Shown in pieces: positions 35,829 to 43,708 of a DNA stretch of 64,000 nt. The notes beneath the pieces were generated by a model. That model worked only from the letters and a program-made list of their open reading frames with translations. It was not told where the DNA came from and made no database searches. Every line of letters begins with the position of its first letter. Position 1 is the stretch's first letter. The stretch is from PZPK01 sp965230795 (lineage in GTDB: Bacteria > Pseudomonadota > Gammaproteobacteria > Pseudomonadales > Oleiphilaceae), in NCBI GenBank assembly GCA_965230795.1, contig OZ246020.1, forward strand, positions 4,092,001 to 4,156,000. Reading direction: 5' to 3'. Made by a program: the position numbers and the translations under genes.

Positions 35829-36104
35829 TCAACGCTTCGCTTTCTTATCCGCGACATGGCCGCGGTAAGTACGCGTAGCAGCAAACTCACCCAATTTGTG
35901 ACCAACCATATCTTCTGTCACATACACAGGGACGTGTTGACGCCCGTTGTGAACAGCAATAGTCAGACCCACCATCTCAGGAAAAATTGTGGAACGACGA
36001 GACCAAGTCTTAATTGGTTTCTTGTCCCCTTTTTCCAGAGCCGTTTCTACTTTCTTCAACAAATGAAGGTCGATAAATGGACCTTTCTTTAAAGAACGTG
36101 GCAC
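35829..36104 (-). CDS. rpsS: 30S ribosomal protein S19
   Basis: A 91-residue S19 starting MPRSLKKGPFIDLHLLKKVE; the RRSTIFPEMVGLTIAVHNGRQHVPVYVTEDMVGHKLGEFA block is invariant. It forms the 30S head with S13. It sits between rplB and rplV in normal order. Confidence 0.99.
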   Translation of the reverse strand: MPRSLKKGPFIDLHLLKKVETALEKGDKKPIKTWSRRSTIFPEMVGLTIAVHNGRQHVPVYVTEDMVGHKLGEFAATRTYRGHVADKKAKR

Positions 36105-36123
36105 AGCGTAACCCTCTTCTTAA

Positions 36124-36951
36124 TTACTTAGCCGACCGACGACGTACAATCATCTTGTCAGTGCGTTTGTTCTTGCGAGTCTTATGACCTTTGGTAGGAA
36201 CACCCCAAGGAGTAACAGGGTGGCGACCACCAGAGGTTCGCCCTTCACCACCACCATGTGGGTGGTCAACTGGGTTCATAACAACACCACGCACCGTTGG
36301 TCGAACACCGCGCCAACGTGATGCACCCGCTTTACCTAACTGGCGCAGGCTATGCTCACTGTTTGAAACTTCGCCCAGGGTAGCTCTGCATTCAGCTAGG
36401 ACCTTACGCATTTCACCTGAACGCAAACGGATGGTTGCATATGCCCCCTCACGCGCGACCAGCTGAGCGGAAGTTCCTGCGCTTCGAGCAATCTGAGCAC
36501 CCTTGCCAGGCTTCATCTCCACACAGTGGATAACACTACCCACAGGAATATTTCGCATTGGCAAAGTGCTACCTACTTTGATTGGCGCATCTTCACCAGA
36601 ACGAACTTCATCACCTGCCGAAAGACCTTTTGGCGCAATGATGTAGCGACGCTCACCATCTGCATATTTCAGCAAAGCAATATGTGCCGAACGATTAGGA
36701 TCATATTCCAGGCGCTCTACAGTTGCCGGAATACCATCTTTGGTTCGTTTAAAATCGACAATTCGGTAGTGCTGCTTGTGACCACCACCCTTATGGCGTG
36801 TAGTAATACGCCCGTTATTGTTTCGACCACCGTTTTTGGCTTTTTTCTCGACCAAAGGCGCATAAGGGCGACCTTTATACAAGTCAGAATTTACGACCTT
36901 AACGACATGACGGCGACCGGCAGATGTTGGTTTCGTTTTTACGATTGGCAT
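36124..36951 (-). CDS. rplB: 50S ribosomal protein L2
   Basis: A 275-residue L2, two longer than E. coli. It includes the RNA-binding domain and the C-terminal GVVMNPVDHPHGGGEGRTSGGRHPVTPWG block, whose histidine (in HPHGGGEG) is the one implicated in peptidyl transferase function. The basic tail ends DKMIVRRRSAK. It lies 15 bases after rplW. Confidence 0.99.
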   Translation of the reverse strand: MPIVKTKPTSAGRRHVVKVVNSDLYKGRPYAPLVEKKAKNGGRNNNGRITTRHKGGGHKQHYRIVDFKRTKDGIPATVERLEYDPNRSAHIALLKYADGERRYIIAPKGLSAGDEVRSGEDAPIKVGSTLPMRNIPVGSVIHCVEMKPGKGAQIARSAGTSAQLVAREGAYATIRLRSGEMRKVLAECRATLGEVSNSEHSLRQLGKAGASRWRGVRPTVRGVVMNPVDHPHGGGEGRTSGGRHPVTPWGVPTKGHKTRKNKRTDKMIVRRRSAK

Positions 36952-36966
36952 TTAAACACCTCTACC

Positions 36967-37260
36967 CTATTCCACGTCCATAAAATCGATATCCTGACCT
37001 TCAGCCAACTTCACGTAAGCCTTACGGATATCCTTGCGCTTACCAAGCCCGTTACGGGTAAACTTGGTTTTGCCTTTAATATTGACAGTCTGAACACCTT
37101 CAACATTCACGTTGAAAAGTTTCTCTACCGCTTTTTTGATCTCAGGCTTGGTAGCATCTGGAGCCACCTTAAAACAAACCTGATTGTGCTCTGCAGCAAT
37201 TGAAGACTTCTCAGAAATGTGAGGACCTAACAGAACTTTGTAAATACGCTCTTCATTCAT
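36967..37260 (-). CDS. rplW: 50S ribosomal protein L23
   Basis: A 97-residue L23: MNEERIYKVLLGPHISEKSSIAAE, then VNVEGVQTVNIKGKTKFTRNGLGKRKDIRKAYV. The exposed loop docks trigger factor and SRP at the tunnel exit. It overlaps the rplD stop by four bases. Confidence 0.98.
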   Translation of the reverse strand: MNEERIYKVLLGPHISEKSSIAAEHNQVCFKVAPDATKPEIKKAVEKLFNVNVEGVQTVNIKGKTKFTRNGLGKRKDIRKAYVKLAEGQDIDFMDVE

Positions 37261-37868
37261 CCCAACATCTCCTCAATCTTTTTCAATGCAGGAACAGTAA
37301 CGACCACTTTTTCGTGGGCTACCAGGCTGACCGGATCAATACCTGCAACATCGCGCACATCAACATTTGGAATGTTACGTGATGCGAGATACAGATTTTG
37401 CTCAACCTCGTCCGCAATAATCAGCGCACCGTCATTTAAACCCTGCTCTTTGAGCTGCGCAGAAAACACTTTGGTTTTTGGTGTTTCTGCTTTCATTTCT
37501 TCAACAACAACAAGGCGCTCCTGACGAACCAACTCAGACAAAATCACCTGCATTGCCGCGCGGTACATCTTGCGGTTCACTTTTTGCTCGAAATTCTGAG
37601 GCTTCGCCGCAAATGTCACACCGCCTGAACGCCAGATAGGACTACGAATCGTACCCGCACGAGCACGACCAGTACCCTTTTGACGCCAAGGCTTCTTGCC
37701 GCCACCATTTACTTCGGAGCGTGTCTTTTGCGCACGAGTACCCTGCCGCGCACCCGCAAGGTAAGCCGTTACAACCTGATGAACCAGCGACTCATTAAAT
37801 TCACGAGAAAAAGTCGCATCAGAGACCGCAACAGTACCCTTTCCAGAACCTGTAATTGATAATTCCAT
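37257..37868 (-). CDS. rplD: 50S ribosomal protein L4
   Basis: A 203-residue L4. The extended loop contains GARQGTRAQKTRSEVNGGGKKPWRQKGTGRARAGTIRSPIWRSGG, the tunnel-lining arm, with no deviation suggestive of macrolide resistance. In gammaproteobacteria L4 also represses the S10 operon. The start is 10 bases after the rplC stop. Confidence 0.98.
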   Translation of the reverse strand: MELSITGSGKGTVAVSDATFSREFNESLVHQVVTAYLAGARQGTRAQKTRSEVNGGGKKPWRQKGTGRARAGTIRSPIWRSGGVTFAAKPQNFEQKVNRKMYRAAMQVILSELVRQERLVVVEEMKAETPKTKVFSAQLKEQGLNDGALIIADEVEQNLYLASRNIPNVDVRDVAGIDPVSLVAHEKVVVTVPALKKIEEMLG

Positions 37869-37877
37869 TGCGTCCTC

Positions 37878-38516
37878 CTACACCTTGACCGCTGGCTTAA
37901 CGATAATGTCAGCGCCCGTAGCACCAGGAACCGCACCGCGCACCAAAATCAAATTGCGCTCTTCATCAACACGCACAACTTCAAGATTCTGAACCGTGAC
38001 TCGCTCTGCTCCCATGTGGCCCGCCATTTTCTTGCCTTTAAAGACTCGACCTGGAGTTTGGCATTGACCAATAGAACCGGGAGCACGGTGTGACAGAGAG
38101 TTACCGTGAGTGGCGTCCTGCATGCGGAAATTCCAGCGCTTAACACCGCCCTGAAAACCCTTACCTTTCGACTGACCGGTCACATCGACTTTCTGACCAG
38201 CTTCGAATAGCGTGACACCAATGGAATCACCTGCTTTGAGCTCTTCACCTTCACCAGCTTCGAGACGAAACTCCCAAAGCCCTTGACCAGCTTCAACACC
38301 AGCCTTTGCGAAATGCCCTGCTGCAGACTTAGAAACACGAGAAGCTCGACGCGAACCAGCTGTAACCTGGACAGCTCGATACCCGTCAACATCTTCAGTT
38401 CTTACTTGAGTGATGCGGTTACCATCAACTTCAATAACCGTCACGGGGACAGATTGACCCTCATCCGTAAAGATACGAGTCATACCGGCCTTACGACCGA
38501 CTAAACCAATTGCCAT
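37878..38516 (-). CDS. rplC: 50S ribosomal protein L3
   Basis: A 212-residue L3: MAIGLVGRKAGMTRIFTDEGQSVPVTVIEV and the central loop KGFQGGVKRWNFRMQDATHGNSLSHRAPGSIGQ that reaches the peptidyl transferase centre; the glutamine methylated by PrmB in E. coli lies in this loop. It is separated from rpsJ by an unusually long structured gap of 114 bases. Confidence 0.98.
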   Translation of the reverse strand: MAIGLVGRKAGMTRIFTDEGQSVPVTVIEVDGNRITQVRTEDVDGYRAVQVTAGSRRASRVSKSAAGHFAKAGVEAGQGLWEFRLEAGEGEELKAGDSIGVTLFEAGQKVDVTGQSKGKGFQGGVKRWNFRMQDATHGNSLSHRAPGSIGQCQTPGRVFKGKKMAGHMGAERVTVQNLEVVRVDEERNLILVRGAVPGATGADIIVKPAVKV

Positions 38517-38526
38517 TTTTCACCTC

Positions 38527-38606
38527 TTAAGTGTACGGGGCTCTCACCCTCTATGGCCCTAAACATAGGTAGTTACACTTAACTGAGCCTTTTGCTAAAG
38601 ACTCAG
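38527..38606 (-). promoter_or_regulatory. Structured leader between rpsJ and rplC
   Basis: Two hairpins fill most of the 114-base gap. TTAAGTGTA (38527-38535) is exactly complementary to TACACTTAA (38574-38582), enclosing an inner GGGC/GCCC pair. Next to it CTGAG-CTTT (583-592 of the 38 kb block) pairs with AAAG-CTCAG (597-606) with one mismatch and a TGCT loop. Such structure in a ribosomal operon suggests a protein-binding regulatory site; the ligand is unknown. Confidence 0.5.
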
Positions 38607-38630
38607 CTGTCAGCCCAACCGGCCGACCAC

Positions 38631-38942
38631 TTAACCAAGACTAATCTGAACGTCTACGCCAGCTGCCAGGTCAAGCTTCATCAGTGCGTCTACAGTTTTT
38701 TCTGTAGGCTCAACGATATCCATCATTCGCTTGTGAGTACGAATTTCATACTGATCACGCGCATCTTTATTAACGTGCGGCGAAATCAAAACGGTAAACC
38801 TTTCTTTCTTAGTAGGCAGAGGGATAGGGCCACGCACTTGCGCGCCAGTTCTCTTTGCCGTATCCACGATCTCTTGCGTAGATTGATCGATCAGACGATA
38901 GTCAAAAGCCTTTAGCCTGATTCTGATTTTTTGGCCTTGCAT
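38631..38942 (-). CDS. rpsJ: 30S ribosomal protein S10 (NusE)
   Basis: A 103-residue S10, E. coli length. The start MQGQKIRIRLKAFDYRLIDQS is used; an in-frame 51-codon extension reaches into the promoter and was rejected. The KRTGAQVRGPIPLPTKKERFTVLISPHVNKDARDQYE block is invariant. S10 also acts as NusE in transcription antitermination. First gene of the S10 operon, 70 bases downstream of its promoter. Confidence 0.99.
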   Translation of the reverse strand: MQGQKIRIRLKAFDYRLIDQSTQEIVDTAKRTGAQVRGPIPLPTKKERFTVLISPHVNKDARDQYEIRTHKRMMDIVEPTEKTVDALMKLDLAAGVDVQISLG

Positions 38943-39011
38943 GTTACCAAAACTCCAGTTGTCGCCAATTTTGACCCTAAGGCCTTGGCACCTGTACAAA
39001 AAAGGAGCCGC

Positions 39012-39040
39012 ATTGTACGTATTACACACAACACTGTCAA
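39012..39040 (-). promoter_or_regulatory. Strong sigma70 promoter of the S10 operon
   Basis: On the minus strand consensus TTGACA (39035-39040) and TACAAT (39012-39017) are exactly 17 bases apart, followed by a GC-rich GCGGC discriminator typical of stringently controlled ribosomal promoters. It lies between the tufA terminator and rpsJ, giving a leader of about 60 bases, shorter than the L4-regulated S10 leader of E. coli. Confidence 0.85.
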
Positions 39041-39078
39041 CACAGACTCCGCGCTTTATTTGAGATAATCTCAGACCA

Positions 39079-39110
39079 ATAAAAAAGGCTGCCAAGCAGC
39101 CTTTTTTATT
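39079..39110 (-). terminator. Terminator of the str operon after tufA
   Basis: AAAAAAGGCTGC (39081-39092) pairs with GCAGCCTTTTTT (39096-39107) across a 3-base loop, with a T run on the minus strand. It lies 17 bases after the tufA stop and separates the str and S10 operons. Confidence 0.92.
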
Positions 39111-39127
39111 GCGTTCTTGCTAAAAAA

Positions 39128-40351
39128 TTATTCGATAATTTTTGCAACAACACCGGCACCAACTGTGCGGCCACCTTCACGGATTGCGAAGCGCAGACCT
39201 TCTTCCATTGCGATCGGCGCGATCAGCGTAGCAGTCAACTGAACGTTGTCGCCAGGCATAACCATTTCCACACCATCCGGAAGCTCACAAGCACCTGTTA
39301 CATCCGTTGTACGGAAGTAGAACTGAGGACGATAGCCGTTGAAGAATGGCGTATGACGACCACCTTCATCTTTGCTCAGTACGTAAACTTCAGCTTCAAA
39401 CTTGGTGTGAGGCTTAACGGAACCCGGTACACACAGCACCTGACCACGCTCAACTTCGTCACGCTTGGTACCACGCAGCAGCACACCAACGTTCTCACCT
39501 GCACGACCTTCGTCAAGCAGCTTACGGAACATCTCTACACCGGTACAGGTAGTGGTCTGCGTATCTTTAATACCAACGATCTCGATTTCTTCACCAACCT
39601 TGATCACACCACGCTCAACACGACCCGTTACTACCGTACCACGACCCGAGATCGAGAATACGTCTTCTACAGGCATCAGGAATGGCTGATCTACGGCACG
39701 CTCCGGCTCAGGAATGTAGGAGTCCAGCGCTTCAACCAGTTTCTTAACAGCTGTTGTACCCAGCTCGTTATCATCTTCACCGTTCAAGGCCATCAGAGCA
39801 GAACCAGCAATAATCGGCGTGTCGTCACCTGGGAACTCGTACTGATCCAACAGCTCACGAATTTCCATTTCAACCAGCTCAAGCATTTCGTTGTATTCGT
39901 CAGAACCTGCACCACCACAGTCTTCTGCAAGCAGATCCGCTTTATTCAGGAACACAACAATATAAGGTACACCTACCTGACGAGACAGCAGGATGTGCTC
40001 ACGAGTCTGAGGCATTGGACCGTCAGTCGCGCCACATACCAGAATCGCGCCATCCATCTGGGCAGCACCGGTAATCATGTTCTTGACGTAGTCCGCGTGT
40101 CCAGGACAGTCAACGTGCGCATAGTGACGCACATTGGAATCATACTCGACGTGCGATGTCGCAATGGTAATACCACGCTCACGCTCTTCAGGTGCGTTAT
40201 CGATATTCGCGAAATCAACCGCTGCACCACCAAATACTTCTGCACATACGCGCGTCAGCGCTGCAGTCAATGTTGTTTTGCCGTGGTCAACGTGCCCAAT
40301 GGTTCCCACGTTAACGTGCGGCTTACTACGTTCAAACTTTTCTTTTGCCAC
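39128..40351 (-). CDS. tufA: Elongation factor Tu, first copy
   Basis: A 407-residue GTPase delivering aminoacyl-tRNA to the ribosome. G motifs are GHVDHGKTT, DCPGHADYV and NKADLL; the switch I threonine region reads ERERGITI. It is about 13 residues longer than E. coli EF-Tu (394), mainly from an insertion around AEDCGGAGSDEYNEM and GEDDNELGTTAV. The start codon is GTG, unlike tufB. The protein appears identical to that of tufB; only about nine synonymous changes are seen. It follows fusA by 33 bases. Confidence 0.99.
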   Translation of the reverse strand: MAKEKFERSKPHVNVGTIGHVDHGKTTLTAALTRVCAEVFGGAAVDFANIDNAPEERERGITIATSHVEYDSNVRHYAHVDCPGHADYVKNMITGAAQMDGAILVCGATDGPMPQTREHILLSRQVGVPYIVVFLNKADLLAEDCGGAGSDEYNEMLELVEMEIRELLDQYEFPGDDTPIIAGSALMALNGEDDNELGTTAVKKLVEALDSYIPEPERAVDQPFLMPVEDVFSISGRGTVVTGRVERGVIKVGEEIEIVGIKDTQTTTCTGVEMFRKLLDEGRAGENVGVLLRGTKRDEVERGQVLCVPGSVKPHTKFEAEVYVLSKDEGGRHTPFFNGYRPQFYFRTTDVTGACELPDGVEMVMPGDNVQLTATLIAPIAMEEGLRFAIREGGRTVGAGVVAKIIE

Positions 40352-40384
40352 GGTTAGACCCCTTAGCTTTTAATGTTACAAATT

Positions 40385-42478
40385 TCAGATCTTGTTAATA
40401 ATTGCGTCAGCAACATTCGACGGCGCTTCCGAGTACTTCAGAAACTCCATAGTGTACGTCGCACGACCTTGCGTCTGTGAACGCAAATCTGTGGCATACC
40501 CGAACATTTCCGACAAAGGTACTTCGGCATTGACCACCTTACCGGAAGGACTCTCATCCATTCCCTGTATGAGACCGCGACGACGATTCAAATCACCAAC
40601 CACATCTCCCATATTCTCTTCGGGCGTCACCACTTCGACCTTCATGATAGGCTCCAGAAGCACTGCACCACCCTGGTCAGCAAGCTTCTTAGTAGCCATA
40701 CTGCCCGCAATTTTGAAAGCCATTTCATTTGAATCCACATCATGAAATGACCCGTCATACAGCGTTGCTTTCAAGCCCAGCAAAGGGTATCCGGCCAACA
40801 CGCCATTCTGCATCTGCTCTTCTATACCCTTTTGTACCGCTGGGATATATTCCTTCGGTACCACGCCACCAACGATTTCGTTAACAAACTCAAGGCCCTC
40901 GTCACCCTCTCCGGCGGGCTCGAAGCGCACCCAGACATGACCATACTGGCCACGACCACCTGACTGGCGGACAAACTTGCCTTCGATCTCACAGGTATTA
41001 CGAATCGCTTCACGGTACGCAACCTGAGGCTTACCTATATTCGCCTCAACACCAAACTCGCGCTTCATACGATCAACGAGAATATCGAGATGCAGCTCTC
41101 CCATACCGGAAATAATTGTTTGACCGGTCTCTTCGTCTGTTTTAACGCGGAAAGACGGATCTTCCTGGGCCAACTTACCCAAGGCAATTCCAAGCTTTTC
41201 CTGATCAGCCTGAGACTTTGGTTCAACCGCTACGGATATTACCGGCTCCGGAAATTCCATCCGCTCTAGTGTGATTTTGTTTTGCAAGTCACACAGGGTA
41301 TCACCGGTTGTGACATCTTTGAGCCCGATGCCCGCTGCAATATCACCAGCCAGCACCTCTTTAATCTCTTCGCGATTGTTCGAGTGCATTTGCACCATAC
41401 GACCAATCCGCTCCTTCTTACCCTTAACCGGGTTGAACACCGTATCACCCGTCTGCAACTTACCGGAATAGACCCTGAAAAAGGTAAGCGTACCGACGAA
41501 AGGATCCGTTGCTATCTTGAATGCCAAGGCTGAAAAAGGCGCGCTGTCGTCAGCCTCACGTGTTGCGACACTTTCGTCGTCCAGTACACCTTCAATCGCC
41601 TTTACCTCTGTAGGAGAAGGCAAATATTCGATAACCGCATCAAGCACTGCTTGAACGCCCTTGTTTTTGAAGGCCGAACCACCGAGAACTGGCACCACTT
41701 CGTTTGCTAGCGTACGCGCCCGAATCCCCGCCTTGATTTCTTCTTCCGTCAGCTCCTCACCCTCGAGATACTTTTCCATCATTTCATCGTTGGCTTCAGC
41801 AGCCGACTCAATCAGATATTCACGCATCTCAGTACACACATCCACCAGATCTTCCGGCACATCCGCATACTCAAAGGTCATCCCCATATCGACCTCATTC
41901 CAAAGAATCGCCTTCATCTTGATTAGATCGACGACACCCTTGAAATTTTCTTCAGAGCCAATTGTCATCTGCAAGGGCACAGGATTCGCCCCCAATCGCT
42001 CACGAAGCTGATCAACAACAAACTTGAAGTCAGCTCCTGCGCGATCCATCTTGTTTACAAATACCATGCGCGGCACATGATACTTGTTAGCCTGACGCCA
42101 CACAGTCTCTGTTTGTGGCTGCACGCCGGAAGAACCACACAACACGACCACCGCACCATCAAGCACCCGCAGTGAACGCTCCACCTCGATGGTAAAATCG
42201 ACGTGACCGGGAGTATCAATGATGTTGATACGATGCTGGGGAAACTGTTGCTGCATGCCTGCCCAAAAACAGGTTGTCGCAGCTGAGGTAATGGTAATAC
42301 CGCGCTCTTGCTCCTGCTCCATCCAGTCCATGGTCGCTGCACCATCGTGCACCTCACCAATCTTATGAGATAAACCTGTATAAAACAGCACACGCTCTGT
42401 CGTCGTGGTTTTACCCGCATCGACGTGCGCACAAATCCCAATATTTCGATAGCGCTCAATCGGCGTCTTACGAGCCAC
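40385..42478 (-). CDS. fusA: Elongation factor G
   Basis: A 697-residue translocase GTPase. GTG at 42478 gives the family start ARKTPIERYRNIGICAHVDAGKTT, with GAGGT seven bases upstream; the ATG six codons earlier was rejected. G motifs are AHVDAGKTT, DTPGHVDFT and NKMDR. Domains II-V follow, with the domain IV tip GRGQYGHV and domain V GATSGY-type region. It lies downstream of rpsG, beyond a terminator-like hairpin. Confidence 0.98.
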   Translation of the reverse strand: MARKTPIERYRNIGICAHVDAGKTTTTERVLFYTGLSHKIGEVHDGAATMDWMEQEQERGITITSAATTCFWAGMQQQFPQHRINIIDTPGHVDFTIEVERSLRVLDGAVVVLCGSSGVQPQTETVWRQANKYHVPRMVFVNKMDRAGADFKFVVDQLRERLGANPVPLQMTIGSEENFKGVVDLIKMKAILWNEVDMGMTFEYADVPEDLVDVCTEMREYLIESAAEANDEMMEKYLEGEELTEEEIKAGIRARTLANEVVPVLGGSAFKNKGVQAVLDAVIEYLPSPTEVKAIEGVLDDESVATREADDSAPFSALAFKIATDPFVGTLTFFRVYSGKLQTGDTVFNPVKGKKERIGRMVQMHSNNREEIKEVLAGDIAAGIGLKDVTTGDTLCDLQNKITLERMEFPEPVISVAVEPKSQADQEKLGIALGKLAQEDPSFRVKTDEETGQTIISGMGELHLDILVDRMKREFGVEANIGKPQVAYREAIRNTCEIEGKFVRQSGGRGQYGHVWVRFEPAGEGDEGLEFVNEIVGGVVPKEYIPAVQKGIEEQMQNGVLAGYPLLGLKATLYDGSFHDVDSNEMAFKIAGSMATKKLADQGGAVLLEPIMKVEVVTPEENMGDVVGDLNRRRGLIQGMDESPSGKVVNAEVPLSEMFGYATDLRSQTQGRATYTMEFLKYSEAPSNVADAIINKI

Positions 42479-42496
42479 TATGCATACCTCATACAT

Positions 42497-42525
42497 TCAA
42501 AAAAGGCCTGCAGAGTGCAGGCCTG
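42497..42525 (-). terminator. Terminator-type hairpin between rpsG and fusA
   Basis: Perfect 9-bp arms AGGCCTGCA (42504-42512) and TGCAGGCCT (42516-42524) surround a 3-base loop; on the minus strand the hairpin runs into TTTTTTG. It has every feature of an intrinsic terminator yet lies inside the str operon, just upstream of the fusA ribosome site, so it may act as an attenuator. Confidence 0.75.
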
Positions 42526-42543
42526 ATGGACAGTTTTTTAATC

Positions 42544-43014
42544 TTAGAAACGGTAGTGAGAGAAAGCCTTGTTAGCTTCTGCCATGCGGTGCACATCTTC
42601 GCGCTTCTTAACCGCTGCTCCTTTACCTTCAGCAGCATCCAGGATCTCACCCGCCAGACGCAAAGCCATGGACTTTTCACCACGCTTACGCGAGTACTCC
42701 ACCAACCAACGCATCGCCAAAGCAACCTGACGCGCAGGACGCACTTCTACGGGAACCTGATATGTTGCACCACCAACGCGGCGAGACTTAACTTCAACCA
42801 TTGGCTGGATAGCTTCGAGCGCCTTGTCAAACAAGTCCAAAGGCTCTTCTTTACTTTTATCAGCAACGACATCCAATGCGTCGTAAACAATCTTTTCTGC
42901 AACAGCTTTTTTACCACTGATCATGACGTGGTTAATAAACTTCGCCAGCTGCTGATTTCCGAATTTTGGATCCGGCAATATTTCGCGTTTCGCGACAACT
43001 CTTCTTCTTGGCAT
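42544..43014 (-). CDS. rpsG: 30S ribosomal protein S7
   Basis: A 156-residue S7: MPRRRVVAKREILPDPKFGNQQLAKFINHVM and the VKSRRVGGATYQVPVEVRPARQVALAMRWL block. It nucleates the 30S head and is the translational repressor of the str operon in E. coli. The rpsL-rpsG gap here is 143 bases, with no clear additional gene. Confidence 0.99.
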   Translation of the reverse strand: MPRRRVVAKREILPDPKFGNQQLAKFINHVMISGKKAVAEKIVYDALDVVADKSKEEPLDLFDKALEAIQPMVEVKSRRVGGATYQVPVEVRPARQVALAMRWLVEYSRKRGEKSMALRLAGEILDAAEGKGAAVKKREDVHRMAEANKAFSHYRF

Positions 43015-43157
43015 GATAAGCCCTCAATATTGTCAAAGGTCTTCAGGCTCGCTCAGACATCAACCTTCTACGATGAGTCCGACCTTACTCTTATCCTTCA
43101 AACTTCTTTATTAACAGCCGCTAAACTGCGACCAACAAACGGGACCAGAATATTGGC

Positions 43158-43532
43158 CTAGCCCTTAGGTCGTTTGGCTCCGTATTTGGAACGACCTTGT
43201 TTACGATCCGCCACACCTGAGGTATCCAGGCTTCCGCGAACTGTGTGATAACGAACACCCGGCAAATCCTTAACACGACCGCCGCGAATCAAAACAACGC
43301 TGTGCTCCTGAAGGTTATGACCTTCACCGCCAATATAGGATGTTACCTCGTACCCGTTCGTCAAACGCACACGACACACCTTACGCAAAGCCGAGTTCGG
43401 CTTCTTCGGGGTCGTGGTGTAAACGCGAGTACATACACCTCGTCGCTGAGGACAGGCCTGCAGCGCGGGTACGTCACTTTTTGCAACGACACGCTTTCGA
43501 GGCTTACGTACCAACTGGTTAATGGTTGCCAT
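43158..43532 (-). CDS. rpsL: 30S ribosomal protein S12
   Basis: A 124-residue S12 starting MATINQLVRKPRKRVVAKSDVPALQ; a 5-codon extension upstream was rejected. The streptomycin-linked lysines in TTPKKPNSALRK and GGRVKDLPGVRYH are wild type, and the aspartate that is methylthiolated in E. coli is present in the second motif. First gene of the str operon, about 75 bases downstream of a consensus promoter. Confidence 0.99.
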   Translation of the reverse strand: MATINQLVRKPRKRVVAKSDVPALQACPQRRGVCTRVYTTTPKKPNSALRKVCRVRLTNGYEVTSYIGGEGHNLQEHSVVLIRGGRVKDLPGVRYHTVRGSLDTSGVADRKQGRSKYGAKRPKG

Positions 43533-43614
43533 GTAAGCAAACTCCACAAATTACTGATAAAAACAAAGCACCCCCAGCACATAGACTGAGGGCACGCTAA
43601 AATCAAGGAGCGCA

Positions 43615-43643
43615 AGTCTAATGACGCCCCTTGAAGCTGTCAA
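43615..43643 (-). promoter_or_regulatory. Consensus sigma70 promoter of the str operon
   Basis: TTGACA (43638-43643) and TAGACT (43615-43620) are separated by exactly 17 bases on the minus strand, 83 bases before the rpsL ATG. A 7-bp hairpin (CGCCGCA / TGCGGCG, 43682-43702) lies between the rpoC stop and this promoter but has no T run, so rpoC may have no efficient intrinsic terminator here. Confidence 0.85.
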
Positions 43644-43708
43644 GCATACTGGCGTATTTTTGTACACCAACGCCTGACCCACGCCGCACGGGTACTGCGG
43701 CGAATTTC

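Noticed and set aside
38943..39095. 51-codon N-terminal extension of rpsJ
   Set aside because: It would be encoded across the S10 promoter and is not part of the conserved protein.
39353..40357. 334-codon frame antisense to tufA, and a related 524-codon frame antisense to tufB at 55568-57142
   Set aside because: Both are antisense shadows of strongly codon-biased EF-Tu genes; the second also runs through two tRNA genes.
43682..43702. Hairpin after rpoC as an intrinsic terminator
   Set aside because: The stem is good but no T run follows on the minus strand, so I did not call it a terminator.
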